Shown here: piece after piece, positions 14,084 to 21,454 of the stretch
Position numbering within the stretch: position 1 is the first letter of the stretch
Layout of the letters: every line of letters begins with the position of its first letter
From: an uncultured Collinsella sp.
Lineage (GTDB): Bacteria > Actinomycetota > Coriobacteriia > Coriobacteriales > Coriobacteriaceae
NCBI GenBank assembly: GCA_958419975.1
Contig: CATZIG010000011.1
Coordinates: 1 to 21,454, forward strand
Direction: 5' to 3'
DNA length: 21,454 bases
Program-made: the position numbers and the translations under genes
The notes under the pieces: generated by a model
Databases searched by the model: none
What the model was told of the DNA's origin: nothing
What the model saw: the letters and a program-made list of their open reading frames with translations, nothing else

Positions 14084-15541
14084 TTACGCAGCAAGGCGCT
14101 TGAGGACGTCGATGAGCAGCTCGTAGAAGCGCTCGGCAGAAGCGAGCTCCATGCTCTCGTCCGGGGTGTGGACATCGGAGAGCGTCGGGCCCACGGCGAT
14201 GGCGTCCAGGCCGTGCAGGGCCTCGGCAAACAGGCCGCACTCAAGGCCGGCGTGAATGGACTCGATGCGCAGCTCGGAACCAAAGAGCTCGCGATAGCTC
14301 TCGACGAAGACGTCGCGGACCGGCGAATGCTCGGCATAGCTCCAGCCGGGATACTCGAACTCGAACTTGGCGTCGAAGCCCAGGACATCGGCCAGCGTCT
14401 GCAGGCGGTCCTTGAACTCGTTCTGCAGCGAGGTGATCGAGGAGCGCGGGGACAGCATGATCTTGACCTCGTCGTCAGAGGTGGCAACCACACCGATGTT
14501 GGAGGAAACCTCGACGGAGCCGTCGGTGGCGACGTTGCGGCGGATCACACCGTTGGGGGCAAGACGCAGGGCGCGGATGAGGGCAAGCGCGGACTTCTGG
14601 TCCATGGCCTCGACCTCGGCGTCGTCGGCAATCTCGACGGTGCAGGTAAAGCCGGGGTCGAAGACCTCAAGCTCGGCGGTGACGTCGGCGATGATGCCCC
14701 TTGCGATCTGGGCCGCGGCCTCGGCGGCAGCGTGGTCGACGTAGACCAGAACAGCCTTGCACTCACGGTTGATGGCGTTGTCCTTGGTGCCGCCGTTAAA
14801 GCTAACGATGGCGGGCTCGCCGGCGACCATCAGGCGGTCGATGATGCGGGCCATGATGAGGTTACCATTGCCGCGCTCCAGGTGGATATCGCTGCCGGAG
14901 TGACCGCCCAGCAGGCCGGAGATGTCGAGCGTGAGGGTGCTACCGGTCTTGTGCTCGCGCACGATCGGGCAGGTGTAGGTAACGACGACGCCGCCGGCAC
15001 AGCTGACGGTGGCAACGCCCTCTTCCTCGGAGTCGAGGTTAATCATGGTGCGGGCGCTAATCTGGGACTTGTCGAGCGTCTCGGCGCCGACCAGGCCAGT
15101 CTCCTCGTCGGTGGTGAACACGCACTCGAGGGCGGGGTGAATGATCGAATCGTCATCGAGAACAGTGAGCATCAGAGCGACGGCAATACCGTTGTCGGCG
15201 CCCAGAGTGGTGCCGTTAGCGGTGAGGACGCCGTCCTTGACGACCAGGTCGATACCATCAGTCGTAAAGTCGTGCTCAACGGAGCCCAACTTGTCGCACA
15301 CCATATCGATGTGGCCCTGCAGCATCACGGTCGGGGCATTCTCGGCACCGGCAGATGCGGGCTTGCGAATGATGACGTTGTAGACCTCGTCCTGGTACAC
15401 ATCGAGGCCGCGCTCCTTGGCAAACGCGACCAGAAAATCGCTGATGCCCTTCTCGTTGCCAGACCCGCGGGGGATCGCGCTGACCTCCTCAAAGAAATGG
15501 AACAGCTGGGCGGGCTCGTAGCCGGTAATCTTGTAGTCCAT
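14084..15541 (-). CDS. pepD: Aminoacyl-histidine dipeptidase (M20, PepD)
   Basis: Cytosolic zinc dipeptidase of 485 aa that hydrolyses Xaa-His and other dipeptides. Metal and catalytic residues: His77 and Asp79 (LQGHIDMV), Asp116 (TLGADNGIA), Glu146-Glu147 (TTDEETGL), Asp170 (NLDSEEEG) and the C-terminal His in SDVHTPDESM. The positions match E. coli PepD with a 3-residue shift. A lid/dimerisation domain lies in the middle (GGHSGSDIHLERGNGN). The ATG at 15541 follows AAGGAGG; the longer in-frame start at 15646 has no ribosome-binding site. It has its own promoter and terminator, so it is probably monocistronic. Confidence 0.94.
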   Translation of the reverse strand: MDYKITGYEPAQLFHFFEEVSAIPRGSGNEKGISDFLVAFAKERGLDVYQDEVYNVIIRKPASAGAENAPTVMLQGHIDMVCDKLGSVEHDFTTDGIDLVVKDGVLTANGTTLGADNGIAVALMLTVLDDDSIIHPALECVFTTDEETGLVGAETLDKSQISARTMINLDSEEEGVATVSCAGGVVVTYTCPIVREHKTGSTLTLDISGLLGGHSGSDIHLERGNGNLIMARIIDRLMVAGEPAIVSFNGGTKDNAINRECKAVLVYVDHAAAEAAAQIARGIIADVTAELEVFDPGFTCTVEIADDAEVEAMDQKSALALIRALRLAPNGVIRRNVATDGSVEVSSNIGVVATSDDEVKIMLSPRSSITSLQNEFKDRLQTLADVLGFDAKFEFEYPGWSYAEHSPVRDVFVESYRELFGSELRIESIHAGLECGLFAEALHGLDAIAVGPTLSDVHTPDESMELASAERFYELLIDVLKRLAA

Positions 15542-15585
15542 GGTGCCTCCTTGGCGCAACTGGTTAGACAGTAAGACATGCGACT

Positions 15586-15614
15586 TGTATATTCCCAGAC
15601 TTTGCGTGCATAAA
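15586..15614 (-). promoter_or_regulatory. Possible pepD promoter
   Basis: On the minus strand TTTATG (15609-15614) and TATACA (15586-15591) are spaced by 17 bp, about 45 bp upstream of the pepD start. The -10 is good and the -35 weak. Confidence 0.4.
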
Positions 15615-15690
15615 CCAGTCGAAAACGCCGAGCGCCCTCGCATCATCGGCTAACGGTGGATCGCATAGCGTAACGGTCACAACTTCCGCA

Positions 15691-15730
15691 GCTCTACAAA
15701 TCGAGGCGCCCTTGCCAGAGCGCCTCGATT
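15691..15730 (-). terminator. clpC terminator
   Basis: AATCGAGGCGC (15699-15709) and its complement (15720-15730) form a perfect 11-bp stem with a 10-nt loop. On the minus strand the stem runs into TTTGTAG, a short U-tract. It lies about 25 nt after the clpC stop. Confidence 0.75.
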
Positions 15731-15755
15731 GCACAGATCAAATTGTCGCCACGCC

Positions 15756-18398
15756 CTACAGCGCGCCGGAACCGTCTTGCATCATGCCGCCGGGGCCCGA
15801 GGTCACGCCGCCGCTCACGGGCGCGGCGTTTCCGGTGTGCGGCGCTGCCGGGGCGGTATCGCCACCGAGCGTGCCCGCCGGACGCGGTGCCGGAATCTCG
15901 CCCGTGCCGTGGCTAAAGACAAACTTGCCATCGGCCACGTCGCACAGGACGGTATCGCCCTCGCCCCACTCGCCGGCCAGAAGCTCCTCGGACAGCGGGT
16001 CCTCGATGAGCTTTTGGATGGCACGGCGCAGCGGACGCGCACCGTTGGTGAGGTCGGTGCCCTCGGCCACGATCTTGTCATAGGCCGCATCGGTGAGCTT
16101 GATGTTCATGCCGTTGGCAATCAAACGCTGACGCAGGTCGTCCACCAGCAGGTGAGCGATCTTGGTGAGATTCTCGCCCGAGAGCTTCTGGAACACCACG
16201 ATGTCGTCGATACGGTTGAGCAGCTCGGGGCGGAACAGGCGCTTGAGCTCGCCCATCGCGCGACCACGGATCTCACTCGACGTGAGACCCTGCTCGCCGG
16301 TGGTGCCAAAGCCAACGCTCGCATCCTGCGCAATCTCGCGGGCGCCCACGTTGGACGTCATGATGATCACGGTGTTGCGGAAGTCGACCGTCTTGCCCTG
16401 GCTATCGGTCAGGCGGCCCTCCTCCAGCACCTGCAGCAAGATGTTGAAGATATCGGGGTGCGCCTTCTCGATCTCGTCGAACAGCACGACCGAGTACGGG
16501 TGACGACGAACGGCCTTGGTGAGCTGGCCGCCCTCGTCGTGGCCCACGTAACCCGGAGGGCTACCGATGAGCTTGGAGACCTCGAACTCGCTACCGAACT
16601 CGGACATGTCGAAGCTGATGAGCGCATCCTTGCTGCCAAAGAGATACTCGGCGAGCGTCTTGGCGAGCTCGGTCTTGCCCGTGCCGGTGGGACCCAGGAA
16701 GATAAAGCTGCCGCCGGGGCGACGCGGGTCCTTGAGCGGCGAGCGGCTGCGACGCACGGCCTTGGCAACTGCCTCGACAGCCTCATCCTGACCGATGACG
16801 CGCGTCTTGAGCACGCTTTCGGCTTGCAGCAGGCGACGGCTCTCGCTCTCGGTAAGCGAGGACACCGGCACGCCCGAAGTCACGGACACGATATCGGCGA
16901 TCTGACTCACATCGATGGTGAGCGGACTGGCGTCGAGCTCGGCGGTCCAAGCGGCCTTGGCCTCGGCGAGCTCAATCTCGGAGGCCTTCTGCTGCTCGGT
17001 GATCTCGGCGGCCTTGTTCATGTCGTCGCTCTCGGTGGCCTCCTGCGCGGCGGCCTTGAGCTCCTCTATGCGATGCTCGGCCTCGCGCACCGGCTCGGGC
17101 GCACGATTCGCGGCGATGCGAGCGCGGGCACCGGCCTCGTCGATGAGGTCGATGGCCTTATCGGGCAGGAAGCGATCCTGGATGTAGCGGTTGGAAAGGT
17201 TCGCGGCGGCCTCGATAGCACCCTGCGTATAGCGCACATGGTGGTGCTCCTCGTAGCGCGGCTTGAGCGCGGTCAGGATCTTGACCGTGTCCTCGACGCT
17301 CGGCTCCTCGACATCGATGGTCTGGAAGCGACGCTCGAAGGCCGGGTCCTTGGTGAGGTACTTGCGGAATTCCTCGGCCGTGGTGGCGCCGATAATCTGG
17401 AAGGCACCGCGCGCGAGCACGGGCTTGAGCATGGAGCTCGCGTCGATGGAGCCCTCGGCAGAACCGGCACCGATGATGGTGTGCATCTCGTCAATAAACA
17501 GGATGACGTCGTCAGCCTCGGTGGCCTCCTGGATCACGTTCTTGAGGCGCTCCTCAAACTCACCGCGATACTTGGCGCCCGCAACGAGGCCCGGCAGGTC
17601 GAGCGTCCAGATGTTCTGGTTCATGAGGTTCTCGGGCACATTGCCGGCAGCGATCTGCTGCGCCAGGCCCTCGACGATGGCCGTCTTGCCCACGCCGGGA
17701 TCGCCCAGGATAAGCGGGTTGTTCTTGGTGCGGCGCGAAAGGATCTCCATCATACGCTGGACTTCCTTTTCGCGGCCAATCACGGGATCGAGCTCGCCAT
17801 CGCGCGCCTTCTGCGTGAGGTTGGTCGCGAACTGCTTAAGCGTATCGGTGCCACTCCCCTTTTGCTGAGAGGCATCCGAGCCGCTAAAGAACGGCAGGCC
17901 CGCACCGGGACGCCCGGCACCGGCGCCGGCGAGCGGACGCTTCTTGTCCTGGTCCTTGGCGGTGAGTTTCTCGATAGCCTTTTTGATAGAGGCGGACGAC
18001 ACACCCAGGCGCATGAGGATGTCCATGGCCATGCCGTTGCCCTCTTCGACGATGCCGATCAGCAAGTGCTCGGTCGACACGTAGGTCTGGTTGTTCTCGC
18101 GCGCCACGCGGAATGAACGCTCCATCACGCTAATGACGAGCGGCGTAAAGGCGAGCTTGGCCGCCTCGGTCTCCTCACTGGGCTCGGGAACCGTGGTCTG
18201 GACCTCTTTGAGGGTATCCATGATGTCATCGTAGGAGATGTCGAGCGAACGCAGCGCCTCGGCGGCAATGCCCTCGTCCTCCTTGGCAAGCGCGAGCAGC
18301 AGGTGCTCGGTGCCCACCTTATTTGAATGAAGATCGAGCGCCTCTTGCTTGGCCATGGACATGACCTTACGCGCGCGATCGGTAAATCTATCTAACAT
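15756..18398 (-). CDS. clpC: ATP-dependent Clp protease ATPase subunit ClpC
   Basis: AAA+ unfoldase of 880 aa that feeds proteins to ClpP. Two Clp_N repeats (~1-145), a linker, D1 with Walker A GDPGVGKT (232-239) and Walker B ILFIDE (299-304), a UVR/M-type coiled-coil insertion (~425-485), and D2 with Walker A GPTGTGKT (569-576), pore loop GYVG (616-619) and Walker B VVLFDE (637-642). The ClpP-docking loop is VGF (695-697). The Gly/Pro/Ala-rich last ~45 residues look disordered. I chose the ATG at 18398 with AGGGA upstream, since ClpC proteins start MLDRFTDRAR; an in-frame start at 18431 is unlikely. The ctsR-mcsA-mcsB genes of Firmicutes clpC operons are absent, as in other actinobacteria. 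Confidence 0.97.
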   Translation of the reverse strand: MLDRFTDRARKVMSMAKQEALDLHSNKVGTEHLLLALAKEDEGIAAEALRSLDISYDDIMDTLKEVQTTVPEPSEETEAAKLAFTPLVISVMERSFRVARENNQTYVSTEHLLIGIVEEGNGMAMDILMRLGVSSASIKKAIEKLTAKDQDKKRPLAGAGAGRPGAGLPFFSGSDASQQKGSGTDTLKQFATNLTQKARDGELDPVIGREKEVQRMMEILSRRTKNNPLILGDPGVGKTAIVEGLAQQIAAGNVPENLMNQNIWTLDLPGLVAGAKYRGEFEERLKNVIQEATEADDVILFIDEMHTIIGAGSAEGSIDASSMLKPVLARGAFQIIGATTAEEFRKYLTKDPAFERRFQTIDVEEPSVEDTVKILTALKPRYEEHHHVRYTQGAIEAAANLSNRYIQDRFLPDKAIDLIDEAGARARIAANRAPEPVREAEHRIEELKAAAQEATESDDMNKAAEITEQQKASEIELAEAKAAWTAELDASPLTIDVSQIADIVSVTSGVPVSSLTESESRRLLQAESVLKTRVIGQDEAVEAVAKAVRRSRSPLKDPRRPGGSFIFLGPTGTGKTELAKTLAEYLFGSKDALISFDMSEFGSEFEVSKLIGSPPGYVGHDEGGQLTKAVRRHPYSVVLFDEIEKAHPDIFNILLQVLEEGRLTDSQGKTVDFRNTVIIMTSNVGAREIAQDASVGFGTTGEQGLTSSEIRGRAMGELKRLFRPELLNRIDDIVVFQKLSGENLTKIAHLLVDDLRQRLIANGMNIKLTDAAYDKIVAEGTDLTNGARPLRRAIQKLIEDPLSEELLAGEWGEGDTVLCDVADGKFVFSHGTGEIPAPRPAGTLGGDTAPAAPHTGNAAPVSGGVTSGPGGMMQDGSGAL

Positions 18399-18425
18399 GC
18401 TCGTTTCCCTACATGAGTTCATCGA

Positions 18426-18457
18426 AATCAAAACGCCCGCCCGTCGGCGGCGCTTTT
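18426..18457 (-). terminator. Hairpin plus U-tract in clpC leader
   Basis: On the minus strand a GC-rich imperfect hairpin (CCGCC/GGCGG core with flanking CAAAA/TTTTG, 18430-18457) is followed by TTTTGATTT, about 28 nt before the clpC start. It may terminate tetR transcription, or act as an attenuator if the clpC promoter is upstream of it. Confidence 0.45.
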
Positions 18458-18537
18458 GTCTCTTTACCCACAGGTTGTCTATGTTAACAGCTGGAGGAAT
18501 ATCTATAAACCCGGCTCACATGAATGCAGGTTATGAC

Positions 18538-18565
18538 CGCATCGCGGGACTCACCGCGCGATGCG
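18538..18565. repeat. 9-bp hairpin downstream of tetR
   Basis: CGCATCGCG (18538-18546) and CGCGATGCG (18557-18565) are perfect complements with a 10-nt loop, 25 nt after the tetR stop. There is no U-tract on the minus strand, so it is only a possible tetR mRNA end structure. Confidence 0.5.
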
Positions 18566-18590
18566 CGACAGGCGCCCCGCAAGAGAAACC

Positions 18591-19280
18591 CTAGGCGTCT
18601 TTCACCACGTCGGGACTCGTCGCACGCGATGCGCGATAGGCATCGGCCTCCTTGGAGACGCGTTCGAGCAGCTCGGATGTATCGACGCCCTCGACTTGCG
18701 CGACCGTTTCCACCGTCTGCATGGCGACCGCCCTCAGGTACGCGCACGCGCTGTCCCCCAGCTGCTCGAGGTCTATCTCCTCGCCGCCCTCCCGGGCAAA
18801 GCCGACCGCCATCACAAAGCCCATGATGCCCGAGACCAGAAAGCCCACCGCAAAGCTCGAATCTGCCTTGAGCTCTTCTCCGTCGGGGTGGACGATCTCT
18901 CTCACGCGGTCGATGATGATCGTATGGACGCCCTGCACGACCTGCTCGGCGGCACCCGCCCTCATGGTGATGACGATGCGCCGCAGCAGGCAGCGGACGT
19001 CGCGCCGGTCGAACGCCGAAAGGTCGCCCTCGCTCGAAAAATGCCAGAGGGCATCGGTGATGAGCTCGTTATCCTGCAGCAGCTGGGCTATGGCGATGGC
19101 GACGAGTTCATCGAAATCGTGAAAATAGTAGTAAAACGTTCCGCGATTGCACTGGGCGGCGCGGGTCACCTCGCCAACCGACAGCTCGAAGATGCTGTTG
19201 TTCTCGATGAGCTCCCAAAACGCCTCGATGATACGGGTGCGTGCATCGGGCGCATCGGCGTCCTTACGCGGTCTCGCCAT
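18591..19280 (-). CDS. TetR-family transcriptional regulator
   Basis: A protein of 229 aa. The N-terminal TetR HTH spans ~14-60 (TRIIEAFWELIENNSI ... VTRAAQCNRGTFYYYFHDFDEL), with the recognition-helix pattern NRGTFYYYF. The C-terminal ligand domain has a hydrophobic helix (FAVGFLVSGIMGFVMAVGF) and is not recognisable by function. The ATG at 19280 has GAGG just upstream and overlaps the last codons of the preceding dehydratase-activase-like gene by 17 nt, so the two are co-transcribed and translationally coupled. A regulator placed last in an operon may control that operon (inference). Confidence 0.88.
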   Translation of the reverse strand: MARPRKDADAPDARTRIIEAFWELIENNSIFELSVGEVTRAAQCNRGTFYYYFHDFDELVAIAIAQLLQDNELITDALWHFSSEGDLSAFDRRDVRCLLRRIVITMRAGAAEQVVQGVHTIIIDRVREIVHPDGEELKADSSFAVGFLVSGIMGFVMAVGFAREGGEEIDLEQLGDSACAYLRAVAMQTVETVAQVEGVDTSELLERVSKEADAYRASRATSPDVVKDA

Positions 19281-21454
19281 GCGCCTCACCGCACCCCTGC
19301 GCCTTGGCGTTCATGATGAGCATCTGAAGACGGTTCTCCACGTTGGCGAAGCTCACGTCGGGATCGTAGTCGAGCGGCAGGAACTGCGCCGTGGGATACT
19401 GCTCCTTGAGCGCATGGATGAGCCCGCGCCCCACGACATGGTTGGGCAGACACCCGAACGGCTGCAGGATCACGAAGTTGCGGCAGCCGCGCTTGGCGTG
19501 CTCGAGGATCTCCGCCGGAATCAGCACGCCCTCGCCCGCATCGAACGTATGGTGCAGGATCTTATCGCTCGCGCGCACGAGCTCGGGCATGCGCGTCGGC
19601 GGCTCGTAGAGCGGGCTCGCCGCGCCCAGGCGGTCGCAACGGTCGTGCGCGAGCTCGAACAGGTTGTCCGCCGTGGCGTACCAGGCCTTTTCGGGCAGCG
19701 ACAGGTCGACGTGGAACTCGCGCGACTGCGCATGCTTGTAGAAATAGGTCTTGCGGATCACGTCGGTCATGCGCGCCTCGATGACCTCGAGCCCGTTGTC
19801 CTCGAGGTAGCGCTCGATCTCGTGGTTGGCGCCGAGATGGAAATTGAGCAGGTACTCGCCCACGATGAGAACGGTCGGATGCGGGTTCGAGCGGTCGTAC
19901 GGAACGGCGTCCATGATCGCAAGCGCGCGTTTGAAGCCCGTCGCCTGGCCTCTCAGCCCGGAGCGCTCCATGCCCTCGATAACCTCATCGAGCGCGCGGT
20001 CGAACGCAGCGTCCGCCGCGCCCTTCTCGAGCTCGTAGGGACGGATGCGCCTAAGCATGGCCTCGAGGGCATCGATCATGGGAAGACCGTAGGCGATCTG
20101 GATGCTCGGGCCAAGGCCGAGCTTGAAGCCCGGATGCGCATTGTGGGCATCGACGTCGTCGTTGGTGAGCACCGGGACATAGTCATATCCCGCGTCGTCG
20201 AGCGCGCGGCGCAGCAGGGGCATGTAGTGCGTCAGACGGCAGTCGCCGATATACTTGCCAGTCACCACGGCGACGTCGTGCGGGTCGTACTTACCGCTCT
20301 CGAGTGCCGCGAGCGCCTCGCCGATCACGATTTGCGCGGGGAAGCAGATGTCGTTGTGCACATAGCGTTTGCCCAGGCGGATGGCATCCTCGCGCCCGAT
20401 ATCAAGGGCCTCGGCGCGCACGCCCTGATTGCGCATCGCCGCGGTCATGAGCCTGCAGAACGCATGGGAGGTGTTGGGGACCAGCGCGATCTTGTCGTGC
20501 CGGTCGCGCTTGGTGTACTTGACCTTATACGGGTCGTCGAGCGGATGGACCGCGTGCACCCGGGCGCCCTCGGCACGCTCCTCCGCGCGACGACGGTTGA
20601 CCGACTCGATAAACGAACGCACGCGAATGCCCATGGGACCGGCGACGTCGCTCTCATCGAGCTTGATCATCATCGGAACCTTGGAGCCCATCTCGCCCAT
20701 CATGCGCGCGATCTCGTCGGTGAGATACGCATCGTGGCCGCAGCCGAAGCTGCCCATCTGCACGAGCTCGAGCTCGGGCGTCGATGCGACGATGACCGCG
20801 CACGACAGCATGCGCGCATGGTAGTTGTTCACGATGTCGATGCGGCTGTTGGAAAGGTCGACGTTGCAGACCCCCGGCACCGCATCGGGCGTCAGCACGG
20901 GGATGCCGCGCTCAGAGAAGAGCTTGGGCAGCCCGTGGTTGACCAGCGGGTCGTTGTGGTACGGGCGCGAAGCGATCACCACCGCGTAGCCGCCGTCCTC
21001 GCGCAGGTTCTCGAGCACCTGCCTGCCGCGCAGCTGCAGCTGGTTCTCAAACGTCTGCTGCGCGCGGTCCGCCTGCTCGGTCGCCTTGGCAACCAGGTCG
21101 GCATCGATATCGAAGGTCTCCTTGCACCACGCCTTGAGCTGGCGGTTTCGGTCGCCCTCGTCGTACCAGTGGAACAGCGGCGTATCGAACGGAACGCCGA
21201 AACGCTCCTCCGGGTTATCGGAATTGCGCATCACGTAGGGGTATCCCTTTACGACGGCGCACATCCACTCGCTGGTAGAGGCGGTGTTTTCGGTGGGCAC
21301 CGTCGTGATGATGGGCATGAAGATGCGGTCGACGCCGGCGTCGACGAGATTGCGGATGTGCCCGTGGACGAGCTTGGCCGGGAAGCACACGGTGTCGGAT
21401 GTGACGTGCGCCAGACCGCGCTCGTACATCGCCTTGGTGCTGCGTCCCGAGACG
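19264..21454 (-). CDS. 2-hydroxyacyl-CoA dehydratase activase-like large protein (C-terminal part)
   Basis: The frame is open at the right edge: 730 codons are present and the 5' part is missing. The visible part resembles the C-terminal half of the ~1400-aa proteins that join BadF/HgdC-type ATPase domains to DUF2229 and dehydratase-subunit-like regions. It begins in a DUF2229-type segment (RSTKAMYERGL, then VCFPAKLVHGHI). Later come two dehydratase-like stretches with conserved cysteines: MGSFGCGHDA, NDICFPAQI, GKYIGDCRLTHYMP, and near the end LQPFGCLPNHVVGRG. Such cysteines may bind an iron-sulphur cluster (inference). The role of these fusions is not well established; electron activation of a radical dehydratase is the usual guess. 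Followed by and overlapping the TetR gene. Confidence 0.82.
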   Translation of the reverse strand, partial: VSGRSTKAMYERGLAHVTSDTVCFPAKLVHGHIRNLVDAGVDRIFMPIITTVPTENTASTSEWMCAVVKGYPYVMRNSDNPEERFGVPFDTPLFHWYDEGDRNRQLKAWCKETFDIDADLVAKATEQADRAQQTFENQLQLRGRQVLENLREDGGYAVVIASRPYHNDPLVNHGLPKLFSERGIPVLTPDAVPGVCNVDLSNSRIDIVNNYHARMLSCAVIVASTPELELVQMGSFGCGHDAYLTDEIARMMGEMGSKVPMMIKLDESDVAGPMGIRVRSFIESVNRRRAEERAEGARVHAVHPLDDPYKVKYTKRDRHDKIALVPNTSHAFCRLMTAAMRNQGVRAEALDIGREDAIRLGKRYVHNDICFPAQIVIGEALAALESGKYDPHDVAVVTGKYIGDCRLTHYMPLLRRALDDAGYDYVPVLTNDDVDAHNAHPGFKLGLGPSIQIAYGLPMIDALEAMLRRIRPYELEKGAADAAFDRALDEVIEGMERSGLRGQATGFKRALAIMDAVPYDRSNPHPTVLIVGEYLLNFHLGANHEIERYLEDNGLEVIEARMTDVIRKTYFYKHAQSREFHVDLSLPEKAWYATADNLFELAHDRCDRLGAASPLYEPPTRMPELVRASDKILHHTFDAGEGVLIPAEILEHAKRGCRNFVILQPFGCLPNHVVGRGLIHALKEQYPTAQFLPLDYDPDVSFANVENRLQMLIMNAKAQGCGEAHGETA

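Noticed and set aside
14168..15574. 468-codon plus-strand frame opposite pepD
   Set aside because: Antisense shadow of PepD, low-complexity G/D/V/L composition.
15729..18116. 795-codon open frame on the plus strand opposite clpC
   Set aside because: It is the antisense shadow of a clear ClpC gene, caused by GC-rich third positions. Its protein is rich in H, R, G, L and has no domain.
18399..18590. CIRCE or HspR (HAIR) heat-shock operator upstream of clpC
   Set aside because: Neither TTAGCACTC-N9-GAGTGCTAA nor CTTGAGT-N7-ACTCAAG is present.

Overview
The window looks like chromosomal DNA of a gut Coriobacteriia/Actinomycetota organism, most likely Collinsella or a close relative. This is inferred from the moderately high GC with GC-rich third positions, the housekeeping order disA-ispD-ispF-cysS-rlmB-yacP, and a very large acyl-CoA dehydratase-activase-type protein. 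No rRNA or species marker is present, so the genus is an inference.

Layout. (1) 1-3600: a sugar-utilisation locus. A MurR/RpiR-type regulator (5' part only, minus strand) is divergent from a two-gene operon of a GH1 6-phospho-glycosidase with LacG-like phosphate-binding residues and a PTS IIBC permease without a IIA domain, closed by a strong terminator. (2) 3600-4270: gene-poor. It holds a tandem inverted-repeat structure, a tRNA-Thr(UGU) gene with promoter and terminator, and a set of operator-like half-sites. (3) 4274-5614: a single-gene fusion of an excisionase/MerR-like helix-turn-helix to a HipA-type kinase fold. (4) 5642-11173, minus strand: the compact housekeeping operon disA-ispD-ispF-cysS-(terminator, long palindrome)-rlmB-yacP, linking c-di-AMP synthesis, isoprenoid precursors, cysteinyl-tRNA synthesis, 23S rRNA methylation and a Rae1-type nuclease. 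(5) 11331-12098: a yybP-ykoY manganese riboswitch with an overlapping terminator, controlling the Mn exporter mntP. (6) 12135-13955: a hipBA toxin-antitoxin module behind three operator sites at an exact 27-bp pitch, the first lying in the mntP terminator. (7) 14084-18398, minus strand: the M20 dipeptidase pepD and the AAA+ unfoldase clpC, each with its own terminator. (8) 18591-21454, minus strand: a TetR-family regulator overlapping the 3' end of a large 2-hydroxyacyl-CoA dehydratase-activase-like protein that runs off the window.

How the parts fit. The left end imports and cleaves a beta-glycoside under sugar-phosphate control. The centre is conserved core metabolism. Two unrelated HipA-type kinase modules sit in breaks between core genes, each with its own operator array; these are the most accessory-looking parts. 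The best candidates for something undescribed are the one-gene HTH-HipA-like fusion with its half-site array, the 27-bp-phased hipBA operators, the tandem hairpin element at 3743-3882 and the 102-nt palindrome after cysS.
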